Shown here: positions 1 through 5,905 of the stretch, one piece after another | Layout of the letters: every line of letters begins with the position of its first letter | How positions within the stretch are numbered: position 1 is the first letter of the stretch | Assembly: GCA_030746455.1 (NCBI GenBank) | Contig: JASLMQ010000658.1 | Location: 1 to 6,298, forward strand | Direction: 5' to 3' | Length of the DNA stretch: 6,298 bases | DNA from: Candidatus Latescibacterota bacterium | Lineage (GTDB): Bacteria > Latescibacterota > UBA2968 > GCA-2709665 | The notes under the pieces: generated by a model | Seen by the model: the letters and a program-made list of their open reading frames with translations, nothing else | Told to the model about the DNA's origin: nothing | Database searches by the model: none | Translations under genes and position numbers: made by a program

Positions 1-66
1 CCCCACCAGACCCACCACGACCCAGACCCACGTCCTTCTTCGTCCTGAGGTTTGTGCCTCTGCCAT
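1..66 (-). CDS. N-terminal fragment of a membrane-anchored or exported protein, cut by window edge
   Basis: This is the first 22 codons of a gene that leaves the window on the left. On the minus strand an ATG at 66-64 follows a strong Shine-Dalgarno (GGGAGGGAG, complement of about 72-80) at about 6 nt. It opens MAEAQTSGRRR followed by the hydrophobic run TWVWVVVGLVG. Three arginines before a hydrophobic stretch fit a signal peptide, a lipoprotein leader or a single membrane anchor with the N-terminus inside. The ATG lies 17 nt beyond the stop of the M48 protease gene, so it is almost certainly the next gene of the same operon. Nothing here identifies the family. A membrane-bound peptidase such as SppA would suit the position, but that is only a guess. 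Confidence 0.7.
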   Translation of the reverse strand, partial: MAEAQTSGRRRTWVWVVVGLVG

Positions 67-83
67 TGTGTCTCCCTCCCTGA

Positions 84-977
84 TCATCGTCTGCGCCTGC
101 GGCCCTCTGGCGCCGGTCGCTTGGGTCGGTCTTCCGTCTTCCGCCTGGCACCCACACGGGCCTTGATCGTCTGGAAACGCTCCGAATCCTTGCGGAGACC
201 GCTTCTGGCCGGGAGCTTGGCGATCTGAGACCGAACGTTGGCGATCCGCTCCCAGCTCGGCGGATGCGTGGAGAACCAGACCGCGGCGCCTTCCGGCTCC
301 GCCTCGTGCAGGGCCAGGAGTTTCTCGAAGAACGTCGCTACACCTTCGGGATCCACCCCCGCGGCATGGGTCTCTTGCACCGCGAGGTAGTCTGCCTCAC
401 GCTCGGCGTCCCGTCCGTACTTCAGCAGCGTGAGCCAGGCCCCCATCTGGGCGAACTGTCCCGCGATCTCGCGGGCAAGTGAGGGATCGTCTCCCACCGC
501 CAGCTGCACCAGCATAGCGAGCCCGAACTGCTTGGAAATCTGGCGGGCGCCGTGCCGGGCTACAACGTGGGCGATCTCGTGGCCCACCACGCCCGCCAGC
601 TCCGACTCGTTCGCCGCCGCGGCGATGAGGCCCCGGTTGACGTAGAGCCACCCACCGGGCAGCGCGAAGGCGTTCATGTCGTCGGTGTCCACCACCTTGA
701 AGTGGTATGTCAGATTCGGACGTTTCGAATGCCTGGCCAGAACCTGACCCAGGCTGTCGACGTAGGCCAGGACGACCGGATCGTCGAGAATCGCCACCTC
801 CTTCTCGACCTCTGCAGCTGCCTGGCGACCGATGGCCACCTCGTCTGCCGTCGACAGGAGGTTGAGCTGGTTGACCGCCGCGCACGACACCAGCATCCCG
901 CTGAGCATGGCCACCACCGTCGACCTCACCCTTGCTCTACCCACCCCATTCTGCCGTCCGCGTCTGAGGTATTGCAT
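84..977 (-). CDS. M48 family zinc metalloprotease, predicted lipoprotein
   Basis: Periplasmic zinc endopeptidase of the M48 (BepA/LoiP/YcaL-like) group, which degrades or helps assemble envelope proteins. In the 297-aa form (ATG at 977) the zinc motif HEIAH is at residues 133-137. The third ligand is the Glu of EREAD at 192-196, and the family's STHPP motif is near 236-240. An arginine-rich N-terminus leads into a short hydrophobic stretch ending in the lipobox LVSC (Cys32), so it is probably a lipoprotein. The C-terminus ends in five arginines. I chose the ATG at 977 because AGGGA (complement of 986-990) sits 8 nt upstream and it puts the signal region close to the start. An ATG at 1055, overlapping the ldcA stop as ATGAGTGA (323 aa), and a TTG at 1064 (326 aa) are also in frame. 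They would add a charged extension read from a 7-bp tandem repeat, which looks non-coding. It is third in the operon, 70 nt after the carboxypeptidase. Confidence 0.9.
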   Translation of the reverse strand: MQYLRRGRQNGVGRARVRSTVVAMLSGMLVSCAAVNQLNLLSTADEVAIGRQAAAEVEKEVAILDDPVVLAYVDSLGQVLARHSKRPNLTYHFKVVDTDDMNAFALPGGWLYVNRGLIAAAANESELAGVVGHEIAHVVARHGARQISKQFGLAMLVQLAVGDDPSLAREIAGQFAQMGAWLTLLKYGRDAEREADYLAVQETHAAGVDPEGVATFFEKLLALHEAEPEGAAVWFSTHPPSWERIANVRSQIAKLPARSGLRKDSERFQTIKARVGARRKTEDRPKRPAPEGRRRRR

Positions 978-985
978 CTTCCATT

Positions 986-990
986 TCCCT
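986..990 (-). promoter_or_regulatory. Ribosome binding site deciding the M48 protease start
   Basis: AGGGA on the minus strand, 8 nt before the ATG at 977. It supports the 297-aa start over the longer in-frame starts at 1055 and 1064. The competing ATG at 1055 has only GGGG at about 3 nt and GAGG at about 10 nt, both poorly placed, so the choice is likely but not certain. Confidence 0.5.
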
Positions 991-1021
991 GACGCCTGCC
1001 GTAGCTCGTGACCCGGTCGTG

Positions 1022-1050
1022 TCGTCTGACGTCTCACGTTTGACGTTTCA
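1022..1050. repeat. Short 7-bp tandem repeat at the ldcA/M48 junction
   Basis: ACGT recurs at 1029, 1036 and 1043, giving units ACGTCTC, ACGTTTG and ACGTTTC. A degenerate unit TCGTCTG precedes them at 1022, and ACTCATG follows from 1050. The 7-bp period does not fit a codon rhythm, which argues that 978-1047 is non-coding spacer. The last unit runs into the ldcA stop codon. Confidence 0.6.
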
Positions 1051-1950
1051 CTCATGGTCCCCAATCCTCAACATGCCGTCATCACTTACCTGTGCTGGCA
1101 TGCCGACCGGCAACACCCGCCTTCCCACTCCATGCCCGTATGGCAGGTTCGCATAGACTGGACAGTCCACCTGATCGACCAGTGTCTCCAGAACTGCCTC
1201 CACGGGTCCTTCCGCTTCCCGCTCGGGATCGCACCCCTCGAACCGACCGAAGAGCAGGGCGCCGACCTCCCGCAGGATGCCCGCCATATGCAGCTGGTTC
1301 AGCATCCGGTCCACCCGGTATGGGGCCTCGTTCACGTCCTCCAGGTAGAGAAGCGCCCCGGAGAAGTTCGGCAGATACGGGGTCCCAACCAGAGAGGCGA
1401 CCAGAGAGAGGCACCCGCCCACGAGAGGCCCGGCCGCCGCACCGCCCCTCAGCACGCGCAGCCCCTCGATCGGGTCGAAGCACATCGCCTCGAGTGCCTG
1501 CCAGAGGGTCGACTCCGTGACCGGGTCCATCCCCGCCTTCTTCACGTCGGCGCAGAGGGTAATCCCGGTATAGGTCACGAGATCCGCGTGTTCGAGCAGC
1601 GCGAGCTGTAGCGCCGTCGTGTCGCTGAATCCGACAAAGGGCTTGGGATCGCGTGCGACCGCGTCGTAGTCGACGAGGTCGAGGATCCGCCCCGATCCGT
1701 ATCCCCCCCGTGCCGTGAGAACCGCCCGGACATCCGGGTCGGCGAACATCGCGTTCACCTCGTCCGCCCTCGCCGCATCGCTCCCTGCGAGGTACCGGTC
1801 TCGTGCGTACAGCGAGGCCCCCTCCCGGATGTGGTATCCCCGGTCGGAAAGGTATTGGAGGCCCGGCTGCAGGCGTTCCCGGTCGAAGGGCCCCGAGGGA
1901 GACACCACGCCCACGGTGTCCCCGGGCCGGATGTCGGGAGCCAAGATCAT
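1048..1950 (-). CDS. ldcA: LD-carboxypeptidase, peptidase family S66 (LdcA-type)
   Basis: Cytoplasmic serine peptidase that removes the terminal D-Ala from recycled murein tetrapeptides (L,D bond), giving tripeptide for reuse. The 300-aa product has the usual family length. The catalytic triad can be placed as Ser109 in VGFSD, Glu204 in LYLED and His273 in PYGHG; the spacing (95 and 69 residues) is close to that of characterised LdcA (115/217/285 in Pseudomonas, from memory). The N-terminal strand DTVGVVSPSGP (11-21) and RGGYGSGRILD (81-91) are further S66 hallmarks. An open frame extends to 2208, but the ATG at 1950 is preferred because it forms a 4-bp ATGA overlap with the stop of the upstream Mur ligase, a sign of translational coupling. 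MccF-type immunity peptidases share this fold, but the neighbouring Mpl-like ligase favours a recycling role. Confidence 0.92.
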   Translation of the reverse strand: MILAPDIRPGDTVGVVSPSGPFDRERLQPGLQYLSDRGYHIREGASLYARDRYLAGSDAARADEVNAMFADPDVRAVLTARGGYGSGRILDLVDYDAVARDPKPFVGFSDTTALQLALLEHADLVTYTGITLCADVKKAGMDPVTESTLWQALEAMCFDPIEGLRVLRGGAAAGPLVGGCLSLVASLVGTPYLPNFSGALLYLEDVNEAPYRVDRMLNQLHMAGILREVGALLFGRFEGCDPEREAEGPVEAVLETLVDQVDCPVYANLPYGHGVGRRVLPVGMPAQVSDDGMLRIGDHE

Positions 1951-3347
1951 GGCGGGTCTCCCCCCATCCGGTGGAGTATCTCTTGGGCGAACGTCGAAAG
2001 CGTCGCGTCGCGCGCGCCCATCACCACGACGCGGTCGCCCGGCTCGGCCTTGGACACGAACCGTTCGGCGATCGCGTCCCGGTCGGGAATGAACTCGGCC
2101 CGCCGGCCGAGAGCCACGATGGCCTCGATCAGGTCTCGAGAGGAGATGTCCTTCTGGGCCGTACCGCCGGCATAGTAGATCTCGGGCATTACCAGGAGAT
2201 CCTCGCACCCCATACCCTCCGAGAAGGCCCGGATCAGACCCTCCTTGAGCAGTCGGGTCGGCGCGAACCCGGTCGGCTGAAAGTACAGAAGCAGACGTCC
2301 GGGCCGCTCTCTCAGGGTGGAAAGCGTGGCCGAGAGCTTCTCCGGATTGTGTGCGAAATCATCGATCACGGTCACGCCGCCGGCCTCCCCCAAGATCTCC
2401 AGACGCCGCTGTATGCCAAGAAATCCGCTCAGCGCCGCAGCGGCATCCCGCACCGGGATGTCCAGGACCTTACACGCTGCGACGGCCGCCAGGGCGTTGA
2501 GCACATTGTGCCGCCCCGGGACCTTCAGGTCGAATCCCACCGTACCGATGCGGAACCGGGCCCCGCCGTCAAGCAGTTCTGTCGCCTCCGCCCGAACACC
2601 CGCATCCGCGCTTTCAATCCCGAAGGTCACGGTGGCCGCGTGGGCATCTGCCATGGCCAGCGCCTCTGCGCAGTCCGCATTGACAACTGAACCGGTCTTC
2701 GCCTTTTCACAGAACCCTCGGAAGAGGGGACGCAGCTCCGCCAGGGGTTTGTGGTCCAGGGAGACCGTGGTCAGCACGGACACCTCGGGCTCGTACAGCG
2801 CGATGGTCCCGTCGCTCTCATCGGCCTCCACCACCATCAGGCCCGGATCACCGCACAGCGCATTCCCCGGGTACGGCCAGCCGGTGGCGTTGAGCATCGG
2901 ACCACCGTTGATCACCGTGGGGTCGCGTCCGTGGTGTTTCAGGATGTGGCCCACCATCCCGGTCACTGTGGTCTTCCCACTTGTCCCGCCCACGGCCACC
3001 CCCCACGCCCGGTTGAACCGCTCCGCCAGCAGCTCCGCTCGCCTGCGGATCGGGATCCCCAGGGCCCTGGCGGCGCGGACGTCGGGGATGGTCTCCTCGA
3101 CGGCGCTGGACACGATCACCTCGTCCACCTGCTCGTCGACCCCCGAGCCATCTTGCGGGTAGAGCACCACCCCCTGGGCCTCGAGCATGCCATAGAGTTC
3201 GTCGCCCTGTCCCCTGTCGCGACCGCGGTCCGACCCGTGCACACGGTGTCCGTAGTGGCACAGTGCCTGGGCCAGCGCGCTCATGCCGCTGCCACCGATG
3301 CCACAGAAGAAGTGGGTCGTCACCTCTGCGCGGTCTGCGTCGGCCAT
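1947..3347 (-). CDS. Mur ligase family protein, MurC/Mpl-type (probable UDP-MurNAc peptide ligase)
   Basis: ATP-dependent cytoplasmic ligase of the MurC/Mpl branch, 466 aa, full length for the family. The N-terminal Rossmann motif GIGGSGM is at 16-22, the P-loop GGTSGKTT at 120-127, and EADESDG at 174-180. LDH, probably a metal-site His, is at 197-199. NVLNALAA (281-288), RRLEILGE (314-321) and DDFAHNPEK (329-337) follow. Canonical MurC and Mpl have GTHGKTT in the P-loop and HHP in the C-terminal motif; here these read GTSGKTT and HNP, so it belongs to a divergent subgroup and is unlikely to be the cell's ordinary MurC. Because it overlaps the LD-carboxypeptidase gene by 4 bp, the best inference is Mpl-like ligation of recycled tripeptide to UDP-MurNAc; this is not proven. 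The ATG at 3347 is chosen because the Rossmann fold begins about 12 residues in. An open frame continues to 3623 without homology. The RBS is weak (GAGAAG next to the ATG). Confidence 0.88.
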   Translation of the reverse strand: MADADRAEVTTHFFCGIGGSGMSALAQALCHYGHRVHGSDRGRDRGQGDELYGMLEAQGVVLYPQDGSGVDEQVDEVIVSSAVEETIPDVRAARALGIPIRRRAELLAERFNRAWGVAVGGTSGKTTVTGMVGHILKHHGRDPTVINGGPMLNATGWPYPGNALCGDPGLMVVEADESDGTIALYEPEVSVLTTVSLDHKPLAELRPLFRGFCEKAKTGSVVNADCAEALAMADAHAATVTFGIESADAGVRAEATELLDGGARFRIGTVGFDLKVPGRHNVLNALAAVAACKVLDIPVRDAAAALSGFLGIQRRLEILGEAGGVTVIDDFAHNPEKLSATLSTLRERPGRLLLYFQPTGFAPTRLLKEGLIRAFSEGMGCEDLLVMPEIYYAGGTAQKDISSRDLIEAIVALGRRAEFIPDRDAIAERFVSKAEPGDRVVVMGARDATLSTFAQEILHRMGGDPP

Positions 3348-3372
3348 CTTCTCAGCCTGTCCCCTCTGCCCA

Positions 3373-3395
3373 CACCCCTGGCGAAGTCCGGGGTG
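3373..3395. other. Inverted repeat in the Mur-ligase operon leader
   Basis: CACCCC (3373-3378) and GGGGTG (3390-3395) are perfect inverted arms around an 11-nt loop. They would lie in the untranslated leader, about 25 nt upstream of the Mur ligase ATG. No U-run follows on either strand. It may be a weak regulatory hairpin or simply chance in GC-rich DNA. Confidence 0.25.
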
Positions 3396-3468
3396 GGTGA
3401 GCCGTGTCTGCTTCGCCCTAACACGCTGTTTCACAGAAAGATATCCCGGAATCGCTGCCCTGGACTGA

Positions 3469-3497
3469 AATCTAGCGTCTGCACCCGCGTTTGTCAA
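3469..3497 (-). promoter_or_regulatory. Sigma-70-type promoter of the Mur ligase-ldcA-M48 operon
   Basis: On the minus strand a perfect -35 TTGACA (complement of 3492-3497) is followed after exactly 17 bp by TAGATT (complement of 3469-3474), one step from the TATAAT-like consensus. Transcription should begin near 3462, leaving a leader of about 115 nt before the ATG at 3347. It lies just downstream of the hairpin that probably ends the preceding unit, so the two operons look separately controlled. Confidence 0.75.
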
Positions 3498-3532
3498 GCA
3501 CACTGGAGCGGACGCATTTCTGTACACAGATC

Positions 3533-3560
3533 GAGGGCAGGACCTCCCGATCCTGCCCTC
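3533..3560 (-). terminator. Hairpin, candidate terminator of the DUF5610/YjfB-like unit
   Basis: GAGGGCAGGA (3533-3542) and TCCTGCCCTC (3551-3560) form a perfect 10-bp stem with an 8-nt loop. It lies 31 nt beyond the stop of the 64-aa gene and just before the next promoter, the expected place for transcription to end. There is no U-tract after it on the minus strand, so it is not a classical intrinsic terminator. It could be a 3'-end stabilising hairpin. Confidence 0.5.
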
Positions 3561-3591
3561 CTGTGCATCCAGCCCGGTGCGCGGGGACCTG

Positions 3592-3786
3592 CTACACGAT
3601 CGTGTCCAGGCCCCCTCCCGCACCTGTCACATCCGTCGTGGCGGCGGGATGCTGGAGCTTCATGGTCATGGAAACCTTGGCCATCTTCGTGGCCAGGTCT
3701 ACTTCCGCTTGCGTGGCCTGCCCGAGAACGGTTTCGATCAGCTGGCTGGCCATCTGGGCCTGTACGGTTGCCGCGTGCAATGTCAT
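3592..3786 (-). CDS. Small YjfB-like putative motility protein
   Basis: A 64-aa protein of unknown function. It is largely one or two amphipathic helices (residues about 5-45, rich in Ala, Gln, Met and Lys, including ATKMAKVSMTMKLQ) with a Gly/Thr-rich tail. Size, the MTLHAATVQAQMASQL opening and the alternating hydrophobic pattern resemble the short YjfB putative-motility family; this is by eye and moderately uncertain. AAGGAG lies about 10 nt before the ATG at 3786. It starts 20 nt after the DUF5610-type gene, so both are probably made from one sigma-28-driven transcript, which independently links it to flagella. No signal peptide or membrane segment is seen, so it is probably cytoplasmic. 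Confidence 0.65.
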   Translation of the reverse strand: MTLHAATVQAQMASQLIETVLGQATQAEVDLATKMAKVSMTMKLQHPAATTDVTGAGGGLDTIV

Positions 3787-3806
3787 TTGCTCTTCACTCC
3801 TTGCGC

Positions 3807-4466
3807 CTATCCCCCTGTTGGGGCCAACGCGTTCTCTTCCCCGGCGGCCTGAATCTGCTCGACCTGGGTCTGGTGGAATCTATCGAGGTACTGATGGGTG
3901 AGCTCGAGTGTCTTACTGATGTTCTGGTCGATCGTGTCGCTCAGCTTGGTCACCCCGGCCAAGACTTCCCGGGCCTGCTTGAAGCCCACCTCGATCGCGT
4001 CCCGAATCAGGGACATGAACCCCTCGATTCTGGCCTTGGCGGACAGGTCCTGGTGACCCTGCGCAAACCGATCCAGAAACGCCACCGAGTGGTCGGTGAT
4101 CCTCCGTGCCGTCGCCTCCGGTGAGGAATCGGTCCCGCTCGCCTCCACGTCCTCCACCTTCAGGTCGATCCCGGCCTCCTGGATGGCCTTGTTGATCTGC
4201 TCGACCACCGAGTCATTCAGGATGCCGTTGACCGCCTCGACCGTGAGGTTGGCCGCAAGGCTGATCTCCACCCGATCATCCGAAGCCGGGTCCACCTGCT
4301 GGCTCGACGGGGCCGCCTGCGTGCGGGCCTGCGCATCGGTTCGGTCCGGCCTGGCCGCATCGGAGACGCTGGGATCGGGCCGCTTCGCCCCCCCACGGGG
4401 GTTGCTGCGGTCTGCCCGGTACTGCCCCACGAGCGCCTGATTTGCGATGTCCGAACGTATCGGCAT
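3807..4466 (-). CDS. DUF5610-type protein, probable flagellar regulon member
   Basis: A 219-aa protein of unknown biochemical role. Residues about 10-62 are a low-complexity, charged Pro/Ala/Asp/Arg linker, probably disordered. About 70-200 form an all-helical domain resembling DUF5610, recognised by SPEATARRI (115-123), the helix GFMSLIRDAIEVGFKQAREVL (149-169) and the following helix with LELTHQYLDRF (187-197). The ATG at 4466 is chosen because AGAGGTGAT ends 4 nt before it in the classic extended Shine-Dalgarno register. Starts at 4472 (ATG) and 4475 (GTG) lie inside that site. It is the first gene after a perfect sigma-28 promoter and is followed 20 nt later by a YjfB-like gene. There is no signal peptide or membrane segment. 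Family assignment is from memory of motifs and is likely but unverified. Confidence 0.8.
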   Translation of the reverse strand: MPIRSDIANQALVGQYRADRSNPRGGAKRPDPSVSDAARPDRTDAQARTQAAPSSQQVDPASDDRVEISLAANLTVEAVNGILNDSVVEQINKAIQEAGIDLKVEDVEASGTDSSPEATARRITDHSVAFLDRFAQGHQDLSAKARIEGFMSLIRDAIEVGFKQAREVLAGVTKLSDTIDQNISKTLELTHQYLDRFHQTQVEQIQAAGEENALAPTGG

Positions 4467-4470
4467 TGCC

Positions 4471-4479
4471 ATCACCTCT
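4471..4479 (-). promoter_or_regulatory. Extended Shine-Dalgarno that fixes the DUF5610 gene start
   Basis: AGAGGTGAT on the minus strand matches the 16S tail complement AGGAGGTGAT with one difference and leaves 4 nt (GGCA) before the ATG at 4466. This register argues against the two upstream in-frame starts, which fall within the site itself. Confidence 0.7.
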
Positions 4480-4516
4480 TCGGTTACTTCGGATCGAGCT
4501 TTACGCCTCTCTCTTT

Positions 4517-4543
4517 ATATCGGCAGATTGGCCCTAAACTTTA
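4517..4543 (-). promoter_or_regulatory. Sigma-28 (FliA) promoter
   Basis: On the minus strand TAAAGTTT (complement of 4536-4543), then exactly 11 bp, then GCCGATAT (complement of 4517-4524). The enterobacterial FliA consensus is TAAAGTTT-N11-GCCGATAA, so 15 of 16 bases match with ideal spacing. Transcription should start near 4510, giving a leader of roughly 45 nt to the ATG at 4466. This places the DUF5610/YjfB-like pair among late flagellar genes. Confidence 0.85.
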
Positions 4544-4578
4544 GGTACAGAAGCACATGCTCCTCGTCGTGGAGCCGA

Positions 4579-4607
4579 TTGACACCCCGAAGCCGGTACG
4601 GTATATT
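4579..4607 (+). promoter_or_regulatory. Sigma-70-type promoter of the DUF4432 gene
   Basis: TTGACA (4579-4584), a 17-bp spacer and TATATT (4602-4607) make a near-consensus housekeeping promoter. The start should fall near 4614, about 57 nt before the ATG at 4671. It faces away from the sigma-28 promoter, with 35 bp between their -35 boxes. Confidence 0.75.
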
Positions 4608-4670
4608 CAGCCCGTGTTCGGAGCGACGAATATGGGCCAGAAGGCGTAGATATCGGACAGGGGGCCTGGT

Positions 4671-5873
4671 ATGGAAGCCATCTACCGTCACGTTCTGGGG
4701 GACGTGGACCGAGGACTGTGGACCGATTCCTGGGCCGCATCTGAGGACTCGCTGCCCCTGGCAGCCGGAACCGATTGGCATGTCACGAAAGAGACGCTCC
4801 GGGGCGGGACACAGGACGGCGTCGACATCGTCGAGATTGACAACGGTGCCCTGTCGTTCACCGTCGTGCCCACCCGGGGAATGGGGATCTGGAAGGGGTG
4901 CTACCGGGGGATGAGGTTGGGTTGGGACTCGCCGGTTCGCGACCTGGTTCATCCCTCACTCGTCGAGGCGAACGACCGGGGCGGGCTCGGATGGCTGAAG
5001 GGCTTCAACGAATGGATCGTCCGATGCGGTCTGGACAGCAATGGGGCCCCGGGCGTCGACGTCGTCATCGACAATAATGGCAACCCGTCCGAGGTGTTCG
5101 TTCCGCTCCACGGCAAAATCGCCAACATCCCCGCCCGGTACCTCGAGGTCCAGATCTCCCAGCACCTTCCCCACCGGATCACGGTTGTGGGCGTGGTGGA
5201 CGAGACGATGATGTTCGGGACCGCCCTCCGGCTGGAAACGGCCATCAGCACCACGCTGGGTTCCAACGCCCTGACCATCGTCGACAGCGTCACCAACCTG
5301 AATCGGAAGCCTGCCGAGTTCGAGCTCCTCTACCACTGCAACTACGGCCCGCCTCTGCTTGAAAGCGGATCCACCCTGGTGACGCCCCACAAGGTCGTCT
5401 GCCCCAGGGACGCCCGTGCCGCTGAGGGCTTCGACACTGTCGACAGCTTTACGAGCCCCCAATCCGGCTTCGTCGAGCAGTGCTACTTCTATGAGCTGGC
5501 CGGAAGGCCGAGGACCCGCCAGACGGCGGTGCTTCTCAAGAGCCGCGAGGGCAGCCTGGGGTCCTCGCTTCATTTCTCTCTTTCGGATCTGCCGTGCTTC
5601 ACCCTCTGGAAGAACACGGCCGCCAGGGACGATGGCTACGTGATCGGGCTGGAACCCGCCACGAACTACCCCAACCCGAAGTCGTTCGAACGCGACAGGG
5701 GTCGCGTGATCGTGCTGGATGGCGGAGAGACCCGCCGCATAGAGCTCACCGTCGCGGCCCACGCCACCCGCAAAGGGGTGCGAGAGGCCGAGCGGGCCAT
5801 CAAGCAGATACGCAAGCGAGTGAAGCCAAGGGCCTCCCGAAAGCCCATAGGCCGACTCTCGGACTCGGCGTAG
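4671..5873 (+). CDS. DUF4432 / aldose 1-epimerase family protein
   Basis: A 400-aa cytoplasmic protein with the galactose-mutarotase-like beta-sandwich fold. It probably acts on the anomeric carbon of a sugar or sugar acid, substrate unknown. Family hallmarks run in order: VVPTRGMGI (65-73), [11 protein letters not shown] (105-115), [11 protein letters not shown] (145-155), YHCNYGPP (221-228, with His222 a candidate catalytic or binding residue) and [11 protein letters not shown] (326-336). There is no signal peptide. GGGGG lies 6 nt or so before the ATG, and a strong promoter is at 4579-4607. Residues about 366-395 form a strongly basic tail rich in Lys and Arg beyond the usual fold. The gene stands alone as regards sugar metabolism: its downstream neighbour, 32 nt away, is glyQ, and no transporter or kinase is nearby. 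Family confidence is high; the specific reaction is unknown. Confidence 0.9.
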   Translation: MEAIYRHVLGDVDRGLWTDSWAASEDSLPLAAGTDWHVTKETLRGGTQDGVDIVEIDNGALSFTVVPTRGMGIWKGCYRGMRLGWDSPVRDLVHPSLVEANDRGGLGWLKGFNEWIVRCGLDSNGAPGVDVVIDNNGNPSEVFVPLHGKIANIPARYLEVQISQHLPHRITVVGVVDETMMFGTALRLETAISTTLGSNALTIVDSVTNLNRKPAEFELLYHCNYGPPLLESGSTLVTPHKVVCPRDARAAEGFDTVDSFTSPQSGFVEQCYFYELAGRPRTRQTAVLLKSREGSLGSSLHFSLSDLPCFTLWKNTAARDDGYVIGLEPATNYPNPKSFERDRGRVIVLDGGETRRIELTVAAHATRKGVREAERAIKQIRKRVKPRASRKPIGRLSDSA

Positions 5874-5894
5874 ACCCCCCAACAGCAAAACAGA

Positions 5895-5899
5895 AAGGA
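5895..5899 (+). promoter_or_regulatory. Ribosome binding site for the TTG start of glyQ
   Basis: AAGGA, 6 nt before the TTG at 5906; no ATG or GTG in the correct frame is nearby, so it decides the start. It lies in the inverted repeat AAAGG-ACCT-CCTTT (5894-5907), which could partly hide both the site and the start codon. Confidence 0.65.
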
Positions 5900-5905
5900 C
5901 CTCCT

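Noticed and set aside
1951..2208. N-terminal extension of the LD-carboxypeptidase frame
   Set aside because: It lies wholly within the Mur ligase gene, is Arg/Gly-rich without homology, and the ATGA overlap start at 1950 gives the exact S66 family length.
1803..2690. Plus-strand open frame of 295 codons opposite the ldcA/Mur ligase overlap
   Set aside because: Translation is the compositional mirror of the minus-strand genes and the ribosome site is poor; no domain seen.
3348..3623. N-terminal extension of the Mur ligase frame
   Set aside because: It would span the promoter at 3469-3497 and the hairpin at 3533-3560 and enter the YjfB-like gene; the family fold begins right after the ATG at 3347.
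3811..3823. CCCC-ctgtt-GGGG inverted repeat at the end of the DUF5610 gene
   Set aside because: A four-base GC stem inside coding sequence just before the stop; too short to call a terminator, and the next gene follows 20 nt later.
2751..4124. Long plus-strand open frame (457 codons) opposite the Mur ligase and DUF5610 genes
   Set aside because: It crosses two real minus-strand genes and the promoter/hairpin gap between them, has low-complexity Pro/Arg/His-rich translation and no recognisable motif; long antisense frames are expected at this GC content.
4515..4952. Minus-strand open frame of 145 codons over the divergent promoter region
   Set aside because: It overlaps both promoters and the start of the DUF4432 gene, and carries no motif; treated as chance.
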